DNA of 27,094 nt from contig JAETOP010000046.1 of NCBI GenBank assembly GCA_021771675.1, positions 1-27,094 of the forward strand, written 5' to 3'. Position 1 is the stretch's first letter, and every line of letters begins with the position of its first letter. A program made the translations under genes and the position numbers. Source of the stretch: Oscillospiraceae bacterium. GTDB taxonomy: Bacteria; Bacillota_A; Clostridia; Oscillospirales; Oscillospiraceae. The notes beneath the pieces were generated by a model. The model was given only the letters and a program-made list of their open reading frames with translations, searched no databases and was not told the origin of the DNA. Of this stretch, positions 16,125 through 24,465 are shown one piece after another.

Positions 16125-17081
16125 TTATAACTTGTTGATTTCCCTGGCCCGGCAGCAGGAGACGAAATGACCGGGCAGCAGCTCCTCCAGCTTCTGGGGC
16201 GCTTTGCATTCCTCGCAGGCATAGGGACAGCGGGCGGCAAAGCGGCAGCCGGGCTTGGGATTGATGGGGGATACTACCTCGCCCTGAAGCAGAATCCGCT
16301 TCTGGGGATTGTGAATGTCTGTGGAGGGAATGGCGGATAAAAGTGCCTTGGTGTAGGGATGCAGCGGGCTGATAAACAGCTGCTTTGAGGGAGCCGTTTC
16401 TACCAGCTGACCCAGGTACATGACGCAGATGTTGTGGGAAATGTGGCGCACCACAGACAGGTCGTGGGTGATGAACATAAAGGTCAGACCATGTTCCTTC
16501 TGCAAATCCTGAATCAGATTCAGAATCTGGGCCTGAATGGACACATCCAGAGCGGAAACCGGCTCGTCACACACCACAAATTTGGGATTCAGTGCCAGGG
16601 CCCGGGCGATGCCCACCCGCTGGCGGCGTCCGCCGTCCAGCTCATGGGGATAGGAAAGGGCCAGGCGCTGGGCAATACCGGCCTGATCCATCAGCCGCCG
16701 GGTTTCTGCCTGGATTTCCGCCTTGGAGAAGCGGTTGGACAGAATCAGGGGCTCCCGGATGGTCTCTTCGATGGTCATGCGGGGATTCAGGGAGGAGAAG
16801 GGGTCCTGAAAAATGATCTGCATATTCTCCCGGAGCTGGCGCAGCTTCTTTCCATTGACGTGGGTCACGTCCTCTCCCTGGAAAAATATCTTGCCATCGG
16901 TGCTCTCATGGAGGTGAATGATGGTTCTGCCCAGGGTGGATTTACCGCAGCCGGACTCTCCCACCACGCCCATGGTGGTGCCCTCTTTAATCTTAAAGGA
17001 AACATCGTCCACGGCATGGAGCTTGCCCCGGGGGGTATCGAAATATTTCTTCAGATGTTGAACTTCAATAATATCAGACAT
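16125..17081 (-). CDS. dppF: Peptide/oligosaccharide ABC transporter ATP-binding protein (DppF/OppF type)
   Basis: This 318-residue ATPase is one of two that power the importer. It has Walker A GESGCGKS (41-48), Walker B FVVCDEP (168-174), H-loop His206 and a C-terminal cysteine cluster (CRFAARCPYACEEC, 279-292, and Cys309/310) typical of the oligopeptide transporter C-terminal domain. The ABC signature is LDGGR (148-152) instead of LSGGQ. The start at 17081 is chosen over longer versions because GGAG lies just upstream and the family begins here; it is 2 nt from the dppD stop. Confidence 0.9.
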   Translation of the reverse strand: MSDIIEVQHLKKYFDTPRGKLHAVDDVSFKIKEGTTMGVVGESGCGKSTLGRTIIHLHESTDGKIFFQGEDVTHVNGKKLRQLRENMQIIFQDPFSSLNPRMTIEETIREPLILSNRFSKAEIQAETRRLMDQAGIAQRLALSYPHELDGGRRQRVGIARALALNPKFVVCDEPVSALDVSIQAQILNLIQDLQKEHGLTFMFITHDLSVVRHISHNICVMYLGQLVETAPSKQLFISPLHPYTKALLSAIPSTDIHNPQKRILLQGEVVSPINPKPGCRFAARCPYACEECKAPQKLEELLPGHFVSCCRAREINKL

Positions 17082-17083
17082 AC

Positions 17084-18070
17084 TCAGGACTCCTTTTTCT
17101 TCAGGCAGTTCAGGCATCTCACGAAGTGGCCGGGCCGTACCTCCACCATCTGGGGAGCCGTCTGGCTGCAAGGCTCCGTGCAGCGGCCGCACCGGGGATG
17201 GAAGTGGCAGCCTTTGGGCAGGTCAGCCGGGTTGGGGGGCATTCCTGGAATGGAGTCCAGCCGATCCACATCCTGATGGATTTTCGGAATGGAGCCGAAC
17301 AGGCCCACCGTATAGGGATGGGTGGGATAATCAAAGATTTCTTCTTTGGAGCCATACTCGATGATTTCACCGGCATAGACCACAGCCACAGTGTCGCAGA
17401 CCTCCGCCACCACGCCCAAATCGTGAGTAATGAGAATCATAGAGGTGTCCTGCTTCTCCTTCAGTGCCTTAATCATGTCCAGAATCTGGGCCTGGATGGT
17501 CACGTCCAAAGCGGTGGTGGGTTCATCCGCCAGAATCAGCTCCGGACTGCAAGCCAAGGCCATGGCGATAACCACCCGCTGCTTCATACCACCGGAGAAC
17601 TGGTGGGGATATTCGCCGCTGCGCTCTGCGGGGATGCCCACCAATTCCAGCATCTGGGCGGCTTTCTTTTTGGCCTCTGCCTTGCTCAGTTTTTCGTGGA
17701 GGGAGATGACCTCCTCAATCTGCTCCCCCACAGTGAACACCGGGTTCAGTGCCGTCATAGGGTCCTGGAAAATCATGGAGATTTTCTTACCCCGGATTTC
17801 CTGCATACTCTTTTCCGGCAGGCTCAGCAGTTCCCTGCCCTCCAGGAAGATTTCGCCTCCGCCGACCTTGGCGGGAGGATCCGGCAGAATCCGCATGATA
17901 GCCTTGGCGATGGTGGTCTTGCCCGCACCGGTCTCGCCTACCAGGCCAAGGGTCTGGCCCTTGCGAACCTCCAAGGACACGCCGTTGACGGCGTTGATGA
18001 TCTCGCCGCCAGCGGTGTAAAAGACCTTCAAGTCCTTAACCTGGAGCAGCATATCATTCTGTTTTTCCAT
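17084..18070 (-). CDS. dppD: Peptide/oligosaccharide ABC transporter ATP-binding protein (DppD/OppD type)
   Basis: This 328-residue ATPase partners DppF. It has Walker A GETGAGKT (45-52), signature FSGGM (158-162), Walker B LILADEP (178-184) and H-loop His216. The C-terminal segment carries the GCHFHPRCGRCTEPC cysteine cluster expected for this family, and a final cysteine pair. ATG follows AAGGGGG by 8 nt. It lies 16 nt after dppC. The family transports di/oligopeptides but also oligosaccharides, opines and nickel; the esterase neighbours argue against a simple peptide role. Confidence 0.92.
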   Translation of the reverse strand: MEKQNDMLLQVKDLKVFYTAGGEIINAVNGVSLEVRKGQTLGLVGETGAGKTTIAKAIMRILPDPPAKVGGGEIFLEGRELLSLPEKSMQEIRGKKISMIFQDPMTALNPVFTVGEQIEEVISLHEKLSKAEAKKKAAQMLELVGIPAERSGEYPHQFSGGMKQRVVIAMALACSPELILADEPTTALDVTIQAQILDMIKALKEKQDTSMILITHDLGVVAEVCDTVAVVYAGEIIEYGSKEEIFDYPTHPYTVGLFGSIPKIHQDVDRLDSIPGMPPNPADLPKGCHFHPRCGRCTEPCSQTAPQMVEVRPGHFVRCLNCLKKKES

Positions 18071-18086
18071 ATCCGTAACCCCCTTC

Positions 18087-18950
18087 TCAATCCTTCAGCT
18101 TGGGATCCAGGGCATCCCGGAGGCCGTCGCCCAGCATATTCAGCGACAGCACCGCCAGCATAATCATGATGCCCGGGAAAATGCACAGATGGGGATAGTC
18201 TCTGAGATAGTTTCTTCCGGCGGAGAGCATAGCGCCCCACTCCGGCATGGGAGGCTGAACGCCCAGGCCGATGAAGCTCAGCATTGCCGCACCCATAATG
18301 GCCCCGGCAATGCCCATGGTGGCCTGCACGATCAGCGGAGACAGCGCATTGGGCAGCACATGTTTCCAAATAATACGGGAACTTCTGCAGTTGATGGAGG
18401 TGGCCGCCTCCAGATATTCCATCTTCCGCACATTTAATATGGACGCTCGTGTCATACGGGCGTAGTTTGGAATGGAGCTGATGGACAGGGCAATGACGCT
18501 GTTGGTCAGGCCCGGCCCCAGCGCCGCCGAAATGGCAATTGCCAGCACAATTCCGGGCATTGCCTGCAGCACATCCAAAAGGCGCATAATCAGATTATCC
18601 ACTGCGCCGCCATAGTACCCGGCCAGAGCGCCAAAGAGGATGCCGCCAATGGCGGAAATGGCCACGCTGATCAGGCCGATACGCAGAGAATACCTTCCGC
18701 CGTAGAGCAGGCGGCTGAAAATATCCCGGCCCAGCTCGTCGGTGCCGAACCAGTGCTCAGCGCTGGGAGTGGCAAAGCGGTGCTTGAAATCCGCCGCCTC
18801 ATAGGAATAGGGGCTGATATAAGGGGCAAGCAGGGCAAGCACGATCATTACCAGAATGATTACCAAGCCCACCATTGCCATGCGGTTCCGTTTCAGCCGA
18901 CCCAGGGTGACCCAGAACTGACTGTTTCTTCTGTTTTTCTGTTCAGCCAT
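18087..18950 (-). CDS. dppC: Peptide/oligosaccharide ABC transporter permease (DppC type)
   Basis: This is a 287-residue permease with an N-terminal membrane span (about 27-47), the conserved loop HWFGTDELGRDIFSRLLYG, and five further spans. The EAA coupling loop lies around EAATSINCRSSRIIWKHVLP. It starts 5 nt after the dppB stop. It forms the membrane channel with DppB. Confidence 0.93.
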   Translation of the reverse strand: MAEQKNRRNSQFWVTLGRLKRNRMAMVGLVIILVMIVLALLAPYISPYSYEAADFKHRFATPSAEHWFGTDELGRDIFSRLLYGGRYSLRIGLISVAISAIGGILFGALAGYYGGAVDNLIMRLLDVLQAMPGIVLAIAISAALGPGLTNSVIALSISSIPNYARMTRASILNVRKMEYLEAATSINCRSSRIIWKHVLPNALSPLIVQATMGIAGAIMGAAMLSFIGLGVQPPMPEWGAMLSAGRNYLRDYPHLCIFPGIMIMLAVLSLNMLGDGLRDALDPKLKD

Positions 18951-18955
18951 CTTCC

Positions 18956-19900
18956 TTACCCCCTTTTCTTGCTCTGGTATTGGCCCTTGATTCTGGGGTC
19001 AATGAACGCATACAAAATGTCCACTGCCAGCATGACAATGCTAAAAGCGATTGCCAGGAAAATCACAGTACCCCGAATAGCGGGATAGTCCCGCATGCTG
19101 ATGGCGTCCATCATATATTTTCCCAAGCCGGGAATGGAGAACACAGTCTCCACCACCAGAGCCCCGCCCAGCTGGAAGCCAAAGGCGCCGCCGGCGCAGG
19201 TGACGATGGGAATCAGCGCATTGCGCAGGGCATGACGGTAAATCACCTTACGCCTCACCTGACCCTTGGCCCGTGCGGTGGTAATGTAGTCCTCCCGCAC
19301 CACCTCCAGCATGCTGGAGCGGGTCTGCCGGGCCATGGAGGCCACGCCGCCGATGGCATTGGCTACCACAGGCAGGATGTAGCATCTCCAGCTGTCGATT
19401 CCGGTGGCCGGGAGCCACCCCAGTTTCAGGGCGAACAGCAGCGACATCATCTGGGCAATCCAGAAGCCGGGCATAGACGCCGCAATCAGGGCGGCGAACA
19501 TGGACGCATTGTCCTTCCAGGAATACTGGTTCACGGCGGCGATGATGCCCAGCGGCACGCCCACCGCCACGGAAAGCAGAACGGAAAGTGCGGCAATCAT
19601 CAATGTGCGGGGGAAGCGCTCCATGATCTGTGAGGAGACGCTGCGTCCATTGATAAAGGAATTGCCGAAGTCAAAACGGATAAAAACATTTTTCAGGTAG
19701 TTCCACAGCTGCACCAGATAGGGCTGGTCAATGCCCAGTTCGGTCCGCTTGGCAGCCAACTGCTCAAAGGAGGCATTGGGCCCGAGAATGATGATGGCCG
19801 GGTCGCCGGGGGTGAAATACATGATGGTAAAAATCAGTACCGCCACCATGACAACCACAGGGATCATCAGCAGAAGTCGTTTGAGAATATATCTGCTCAT
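18956..19900 (-). CDS. dppB: Peptide/oligosaccharide ABC transporter permease (DppB/GsiC type)
   Basis: This is a 314-residue permease. The N-terminus YILKRLLLMIPVVVMVAVLIF is the classic first span, followed by FTPGDPA and the ELGIDQP loop. The EAA loop is VREDYITTARAKGQ, and SIPGLGKYMMDAISMRDYP is a family signature. It is separated from the binding-protein gene by 114 nt that contain a strong hairpin, which could lower its expression relative to the binding protein. Confidence 0.93.
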   Translation of the reverse strand: MSRYILKRLLLMIPVVVMVAVLIFTIMYFTPGDPAIIILGPNASFEQLAAKRTELGIDQPYLVQLWNYLKNVFIRFDFGNSFINGRSVSSQIMERFPRTLMIAALSVLLSVAVGVPLGIIAAVNQYSWKDNASMFAALIAASMPGFWIAQMMSLLFALKLGWLPATGIDSWRCYILPVVANAIGGVASMARQTRSSMLEVVREDYITTARAKGQVRRKVIYRHALRNALIPIVTCAGGAFGFQLGGALVVETVFSIPGLGKYMMDAISMRDYPAIRGTVIFLAIAFSIVMLAVDILYAFIDPRIKGQYQSKKRG

Positions 19901-19941
19901 TTTCTATTCCTCGCATTTCGGTGGGTTTGGGGAGCAAATCA

Positions 19942-19970
19942 GCCGCCTCTTCCTGCCCGGAAAAGGCGGC
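19942..19970 (-). promoter_or_regulatory. Intra-operon hairpin between binding protein and permease genes
   Basis: GCCGCCTCTTCC (19942-19953) and GGAAAAGGCGGC (19959-19970) form a 12-bp stem with one mismatch and a 5-nt loop, 45 nt after the binding-protein stop. No long T-run follows on the minus strand. In ABC importer operons such structures often stabilise the binding-protein message and reduce read-through; that role is inferred. Confidence 0.6.
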
Positions 19971-20014
19971 CGACCTCAGCTTATCAGGATTCAGAGATTA
20001 CTTTATGGAATTAA

Positions 20015-21565
20015 TCAATTGGCGTAGACACATGCACCGGGGATGAGGAAGTCCTTATCGGTGAGGTAGAAGCTCTCAAACAGCTTGTTGCCAATAAAGT
20101 AATCGTAGCTGAAGCAGATGCTGTATACGGGGTTGATCTCCTTCAGGTAGTGCCATGCGGCATCCAGGTTCTCAGGGGTATGGGTCTTCAGAGCGGAGGC
20201 GGTTTCAAACAGCTCCTGCCAGTGCTCGTCCACCAGGAAGTTGCAGGTTGCGCCGCCAAAGAAACGGGCATCCAGGCTGTACTGCCACTGCTGCACCACA
20301 AAGGCTCCGGCCTTGTTGTTGATGTGCAGGTCCCACTGGGTGGGATCGTAACGGTAGGTGTTAAACAGGGCGTCATCATAGGAGCTGATTTCCACATCGA
20401 TGCCCACCTGGCCCAGATAGAGCTGGATGATCTGTGCCATCATCACGTGGGGGGGCAGAGCATCGCAGATCAGGCGAACCTTCAGGCCCTTGTCATAGCC
20501 GGCTTCCTTGATGAGCTCCTTGGCCTTTTCGGGGTTGTACTCATAGTACTCCTCGCTCTTCCAGCCCTCCTGGTAGTCGGCGGACTTCTCACAGGCGAAG
20601 GCATGGGAGACAGCGCCCCGGCCCTCATAGGCGCCCTCCAGGACGGCCTCGTTATCGATGGCGTAGGAGACTGCCTGACGCATTCTCACGTCGGCAAAGG
20701 GGTTGCCCTCGGAGCAGTTAAAGAACAGAACCTGCGCCAGAGTAGCGGGCTGAGCCTTCACCAGGTAGCTGTCGGCCAGATCACCGCCCTCCAGGAAATG
20801 GTGGATGTCAGCCTGGGAAACGGCACCGGAGTAGTCGATTTCGCCGTTCTGCAGGGAGATCATAATCTGAGAAGGCTCGGTAATGACCTTGTAGATAATC
20901 TCGTCTACGTTGGCCTGGGAGATTTCCGCCCGGTTGCCGTCGGCCCAGTAGTTTTCATTCTTAACCAGGGTGATGGTGGAACCGGTGACCCACTCCTTCA
21001 GCATGTAGGGGCCAGTGGCCACAGGCATGGTGCCCATCTTGTCCTCGGTGTAGGCCTTTTCGGAGACAATGCGGACGGAGCAGATCGCATCCTGCAGGGC
21101 GCCAACACCGGCGGTGATCAGCTTCAGATTGATGGTGTAGTCATCCTCTGCGGTGATGCTCTCGATGTTGCCCACATAGGGCTTCTGGTTGCCCTCTTCG
21201 GTGCAGGTGACATAGCTGAACACCACATCGGAGGCAGTGATGTGATTTCCAGCGGTATCGTAGATGTTTTCGTTCAGATGAATCCGGTACTCGGTTTCGG
21301 AGACTTCGTCATAGCCCTTGGCCAGCAGGGGAACGGCGTCGCCGCCCAGGGTCTTCTGATAGAACAGTGTCTCATAGATTTCGGGGAACACATTGGTACG
21401 GCCGTTGCCGTCAGGAGCCCAGGGGGCCATGGTTCCCACGTCGCCGCCGATCTGAACCTTCACGCTGGAAGTGCGTCCATCTTCTGCAAAAGCAGCGGCG
21501 GAGAGGGCGGCTATCATGACAATAACCAAAAGCAAGGACATCAGTTTTCTAAACTTTTTCATCAT
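20015..21565 (-). CDS. ABC transporter substrate-binding protein, family 5 (oligopeptide/oligosaccharide type)
   Basis: This 516-residue extracellular binding protein belongs to the SBP_bac_5 family. The signal peptide ends near AFA|ED (residue 27), and the mature part has GYMLKEWVTG-like and KNENYWADG family motifs, DVRMRQAVSYAIDNEAVL and NPEKAKELIKEAGYD. No cysteine lies at or near the cleavage site, so it does not look like a lipoprotein, which is unusual for a Gram-positive importer. The ATG pair at 21565/21562 follows AAGGAGAA. It is the first gene of the importer/esterase/LacI operon. The ligand cannot be read from sequence. Confidence 0.92.
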   Translation of the reverse strand: MMKKFRKLMSLLLVIVMIAALSAAAFAEDGRTSSVKVQIGGDVGTMAPWAPDGNGRTNVFPEIYETLFYQKTLGGDAVPLLAKGYDEVSETEYRIHLNENIYDTAGNHITASDVVFSYVTCTEEGNQKPYVGNIESITAEDDYTINLKLITAGVGALQDAICSVRIVSEKAYTEDKMGTMPVATGPYMLKEWVTGSTITLVKNENYWADGNRAEISQANVDEIIYKVITEPSQIMISLQNGEIDYSGAVSQADIHHFLEGGDLADSYLVKAQPATLAQVLFFNCSEGNPFADVRMRQAVSYAIDNEAVLEGAYEGRGAVSHAFACEKSADYQEGWKSEEYYEYNPEKAKELIKEAGYDKGLKVRLICDALPPHVMMAQIIQLYLGQVGIDVEISSYDDALFNTYRYDPTQWDLHINNKAGAFVVQQWQYSLDARFFGGATCNFLVDEHWQELFETASALKTHTPENLDAAWHYLKEINPVYSICFSYDYFIGNKLFESFYLTDKDFLIPGACVYAN

Positions 21566-21605
21566 CCATTCTCCTTCAGATTGAATATCATCGTCTCTCT
21601 CGGAT

Positions 21606-21619
21606 TTTGCACGTGCACG
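21606..21619. promoter_or_regulatory. Predicted operator 1 (GTGCACGA dyad)
   Basis: The half-sites TTTGCA and TGCACG are separated by CG, and the core extends to GTGCACGAAA. It lies 41-54 bp upstream of the binding-protein start and about 60 bp downstream of its predicted transcription start, so a bound repressor would act as a roadblock or loop partner. A central CG between TGCA/TGCA arms fits LacI-family operators. Confidence 0.55.
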
Positions 21620-21687
21620 AAATAGCAGAACAGCGGATCCTCAGCCCGGCTATTGTCGTGGTGCATTCATCCGGTTTGGACACTCCA

Positions 21688-21717
21688 ATGATAAGCACAT
21701 TTTTACGGTTTTGTCAA
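21688..21717 (-). promoter_or_regulatory. Sigma-A-type promoter of the ABC importer operon
   Basis: On the minus strand, a perfect TTGACA (21712-21717) and TATCAT (21688-21693) are 18 bp apart. The start site near 21680 leaves a leader of about 115 nt that contains operator 1. Confidence 0.6.
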
Positions 21718-21719
21718 TC

Positions 21720-22060
21720 AATTTTTTCTAATTATCTTCTTTTTTGGTGAGTTCGACATATTCTGATTTTCAGATTTGGCGAACATGCACTTATAATTTC
21801 CTCTTCCGTCTACTTTTGTAACGTGCATGTGCACGAAACGGAGATGTATCTTAAAAGCATCCTCACTCTGCTTTGTTCCGGCGGTTTCTTTCGAAAAAAC
21901 CGTAACTGTCTCTCCCATGGCCTTCAAAATGAATTTCGTATTTTTATTTCCTTTTATTGTAAAAATGCGCTTTTTCCCCCACGAAATGAATGCATTTTAG
22001 GATTGTTGATTTTCTCCAACAAACCTCGTTCACATTTATGCAGAACGTAAAAATCTGGCA
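21720..22060. other. AT-rich gene-free part of the divergent intergenic region
   Basis: This stretch is clearly richer in A and T than its surroundings and holds no convincing gene in any frame. Apart from operator 2 (21822-21835), I see only T-runs and a half-site-like ATGCAC at 21784-21790. It sits between the promoters of the two divergent operons. Confidence 0.5.
21822..21835. promoter_or_regulatory. Predicted operator 2 (best dyad)
   Basis: CGTGCA and TGCACG are perfect 6-bp arms separated by TG, followed by AAA. It lies 216 bp from operator 1 and 296 bp from operator 3 (start to start), away from both promoters, as expected for an auxiliary site used in DNA looping. Confidence 0.55.
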
Positions 22061-22066
22061 GACTGC

Positions 22067-22096
22067 TTGACAAATCAACACAGATGGTTTTATTAT
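22067..22096 (+). promoter_or_regulatory. Sigma-A-type promoter of the MATE/esterase/URO-D operon
   Basis: A perfect TTGACA (22067-22072) and TATTAT (22091-22096) are 18 bp apart. The start site near 22103 lies just ahead of operator 3. Spacing and quality mirror the promoter of the divergent importer operon. Confidence 0.65.
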
Positions 22097-22117
22097 GATG
22101 CATGTTAAATGTCATTA

Positions 22118-22131
22118 CGTGTTCGTGCACG
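22118..22131. promoter_or_regulatory. Predicted operator 3 (GTGCACGA dyad)
   Basis: CGTGTT and TGCACG are separated by CG, giving GTGCACGATA, which shares its right half with operators 1 and 2. It lies about 15-28 bp downstream of the predicted start site and 36-49 bp before the MATE ATG, a classic position for repression. Confidence 0.55.
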
Positions 22132-22166
22132 ATAGCGCCGTGCGGTAGTCTGCAAGGAGGATTCCC

Positions 22167-23549
22167 ATGTCTAAAACCCATTCCACCGAGCTGTTTGAAA
22201 CCACGCCAATTCCCTCGGCGGTTTTTCAGCTGGCCATTCCCGCCATCATCGGCCAGACCATCACCATCATCTACAATCTGGCAGATACCTTTTTCGTCGG
22301 CCAGCTTAACGACAACAACCAGGTAGCTGCAGTGACCCTGTGTATGCCTATCTTTCTGGCGCTGACGGCTTTGTCCGGAATGCTGGGCGTGGGAGGCGGC
22401 AGTCTGCTGTCCCAACGCTTGGGCAGCCGGGAGCCGGAAAAGGCATCCCAAATTTCCGGTATCAGCTTCTGGGCTGCGCTGGTGATTGCGGCATTATTCT
22501 CCGGATTGGTGTTCTGCTTCCGCTCTCCCCTGCTGGATTTTGTGGGGGCGGACGAAAGCACCAAGGGCTATTGCCTGGACTACCTGACCTGGACGGTTTG
22601 CATCGGCGGCGTGTTTACCACCATGAATCCGGTGATGGGCTACCTGGTACGGGCAGAGGGCTGCTCCAGCCAGGCAAGCATCGGCGTGGCCATGGGCGGC
22701 ATTCTGAATATTCTGCTGGACCCCCTCTTCATTTTCGTCTTTGGCATGGGCGTGAAGGGCGCAGCCATCGCCACCTGTCTTTCCAACGGGGCAGCGGTTG
22801 TTTATTTCCTGGTATTTGTGTGGAAGCAGCGGCAGCGAGGCCTCACCGTCATTCGGCTGAGACCCCGGCGCAGCTACGTGGATCTTCCGCTGCTGGGAGA
22901 AATCATCGTCATCGGCCTGCCCAGCTTCTTCCTTTCCATTATGTCCACCATTTCCAACATTGCCGCCACCAAGCTGATGGCTCCCTTCGGCAGCGCCGCC
23001 CTGGCTGCCCTTGGGGTTGCGAAAAAGGTCAATTCCACCGCCTTTTCCATCTCTCAGGGACTTGGGCAGGGCGTTTTGCCCCTGGTTGCCTACAACCATT
23101 CCTCCGGGAACGAAAAGCGGATGCGCAGTTCCATCCTCTTTGCCCTGGCGGTGGGCGCAGTATTCAGCCTGGCCTGTGTCACCGTTTTCAAAACCGTCCC
23201 CTCCGTGATAATCGCCCTCTTCCTGAAGGATTCCGAGGCCATTGGACTGGGTGCGGACTTCTTGAACATCATCTGCTTTGCCATTCCTACCACCACCCTG
23301 ATTTCCCTGTCCATCACCGCCTTCCAGGGGGTGGGGCAGAAGAAGCAGCCCTATGTCATCTCCCTGCTGCGCAAGGGCACCATCGACGTGATAATGATGC
23401 TGCTGCTCACCCACACAGGCCTGGGTATGTTCGGCATCGTCTGGGCCACTCCCATTGCCGAGACCTGCACCGTGATTACCGCACTGAGCCTGCTGATGTG
23501 TTACTTCCGCAAAAGCAAAACCCGTTCCTTACCCCTTGAATCCGCATAA
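22167..23549 (+). CDS. MATE-family multidrug/small-molecule efflux transporter
   Basis: This 460-residue protein has twelve predicted membrane spans and the MATE hallmarks: PIPSAVFQLAIPAIIGQ at the start, NLADTFFVGQLND near residue 37, GVGGGSLLSQRLG near 75-90, and the repeat of this pattern in the second half (PFGSAALAALGVAKKVN). MATE proteins export cations, drugs or metabolites in exchange for Na+ or H+. ATG follows AAGGAGG by about 7 nt. It is the first gene of the operon facing the importer, behind its own promoter and operator 3. Operon context suggests it exports a product or toxic by-product of the imported compound; that is inference. Confidence 0.93.
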   Translation: MSKTHSTELFETTPIPSAVFQLAIPAIIGQTITIIYNLADTFFVGQLNDNNQVAAVTLCMPIFLALTALSGMLGVGGGSLLSQRLGSREPEKASQISGISFWAALVIAALFSGLVFCFRSPLLDFVGADESTKGYCLDYLTWTVCIGGVFTTMNPVMGYLVRAEGCSSQASIGVAMGGILNILLDPLFIFVFGMGVKGAAIATCLSNGAAVVYFLVFVWKQRQRGLTVIRLRPRRSYVDLPLLGEIIVIGLPSFFLSIMSTISNIAATKLMAPFGSAALAALGVAKKVNSTAFSISQGLGQGVLPLVAYNHSSGNEKRMRSSILFALAVGAVFSLACVTVFKTVPSVIIALFLKDSEAIGLGADFLNIICFAIPTTTLISLSITAFQGVGQKKQPYVISLLRKGTIDVIMMLLLTHTGLGMFGIVWATPIAETCTVITALSLLMCYFRKSKTRSLPLESA

Positions 23550-23591
23550 TTTTAACCCTGCGTCAATAAAATACAAAAAAGGAGAATCATT

Positions 23592-24452
23592 ATGGCAGTT
23601 GTAAAAATGAATTTCTTATCAAAGGCACTGGGCTTCCAGACGAACATCACCGTGTGCCTCCCCTCTTTCAGCTTTGCGGATGCCTACAATGGCCGCCCCG
23701 AAGCCTACGTACCCGGCATGAAATACCAGGTGCTGTATCTGCTCCACGGCGGCAGCGGCGACGACAGCGATTATGTCAACTTCACCAACATCGTCCGCTA
23801 CGCTGACGACAACAAGATCGCCGTTGTCATGCCCAACGACTACAACGCCTGCTACACCGATTCCCTGGACGGCTCCATCAAATACTATACCTTCCTCACA
23901 GAGGAGCTGCCTCTGGTGTGCCAGACCATGTTCCCCATCTCGGACAAGCGGGAGGATACCTTTGTCGCCGGACTGTCCATGGGTTCCCATGGAGCCATGA
24001 AGGTAGCTATCAACAACCCGGACAAATTCGCCGCCTGTCTGTGCATGTCCGGTGCCTCCACCCGGCCGGGAGTACCCACCATGGTGCCTACCAAGGACGG
24101 CGTCTTCAACTTCGACGCCCCCAAGCCCAAAATTCCCCTGGGAGAAATCACCGCTAAAATCGAGGATCCCGAATTCATCCGGGGCACGGTGAACGATGTC
24201 TATGCTGTGGCCAAAAAGAATGCAGAGGATGGGAAGCCGCTGCCCAAAATGTTCTTCCGGGTGGGCGACTGCGATCACGCCCTCTACCGGGCCCAGCTGG
24301 CGGAGCGGGATCTGCGCTCCTGGGGCTACGAAACCAAAATTGAGGTGGTCAAGGGCCTGGGGCATGAATGGGATTTGTGGGACGATACCCTGCGGCTTGC
24401 TCTGCGGGAGTGGCTTCCCATCCGCCACAGCATCATTTATCCCGAGAAATAG
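23592..24452 (+). CDS. Esterase of the tributyrin-esterase / esterase D family (intact catalytic triad)
   Basis: This 286-residue alpha/beta hydrolase has no signal peptide, so it is intracellular. It has oxyanion motif YLLHGGSGDD (49-58), nucleophile Ser129 in GLSMGS, likely acid Asp228 (GDCDHALY) and His258 (GLGHEWDLW). It is the active-looking paralogue of the Ala-elbow protein at 15225-16106. AAGGAG lies 7 nt before the ATG, and the gap to the MATE gene is 42 nt with no terminator, so they are likely co-transcribed. The family cleaves short-chain and acetyl esters and includes feruloyl esterases; the true substrate is unknown. Confidence 0.88.
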   Translation: MAVVKMNFLSKALGFQTNITVCLPSFSFADAYNGRPEAYVPGMKYQVLYLLHGGSGDDSDYVNFTNIVRYADDNKIAVVMPNDYNACYTDSLDGSIKYYTFLTEELPLVCQTMFPISDKREDTFVAGLSMGSHGAMKVAINNPDKFAACLCMSGASTRPGVPTMVPTKDGVFNFDAPKPKIPLGEITAKIEDPEFIRGTVNDVYAVAKKNAEDGKPLPKMFFRVGDCDHALYRAQLAERDLRSWGYETKIEVVKGLGHEWDLWDDTLRLALREWLPIRHSIIYPEK

Positions 24453-24465
24453 GAGGTCATGAATC

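Noticed and set aside
17082..17192. Longer N-terminus for the DppF ATPase
   Set aside because: It would overlap dppD by over 100 nt; the start at 17081 has a good ribosome site and fits the family length.
20150..21625. Long open plus-strand frame opposite the binding-protein gene
   Set aside because: It is antisense to a gene with a signal peptide and SBP family motifs, and its translation shows no domain.
21718..21927. Small minus-strand gene in the divergent intergenic region
   Set aside because: No ribosome site or recognisable domain, and it covers operator 2 and the promoter region's AT-rich spacer.
22340..23539. Second long plus-strand frame inside the MATE gene
   Set aside because: Its translation is Arg/Gly/His/Pro-rich, as expected from an out-of-frame reading, while the MATE frame has clear membrane spans and family motifs.
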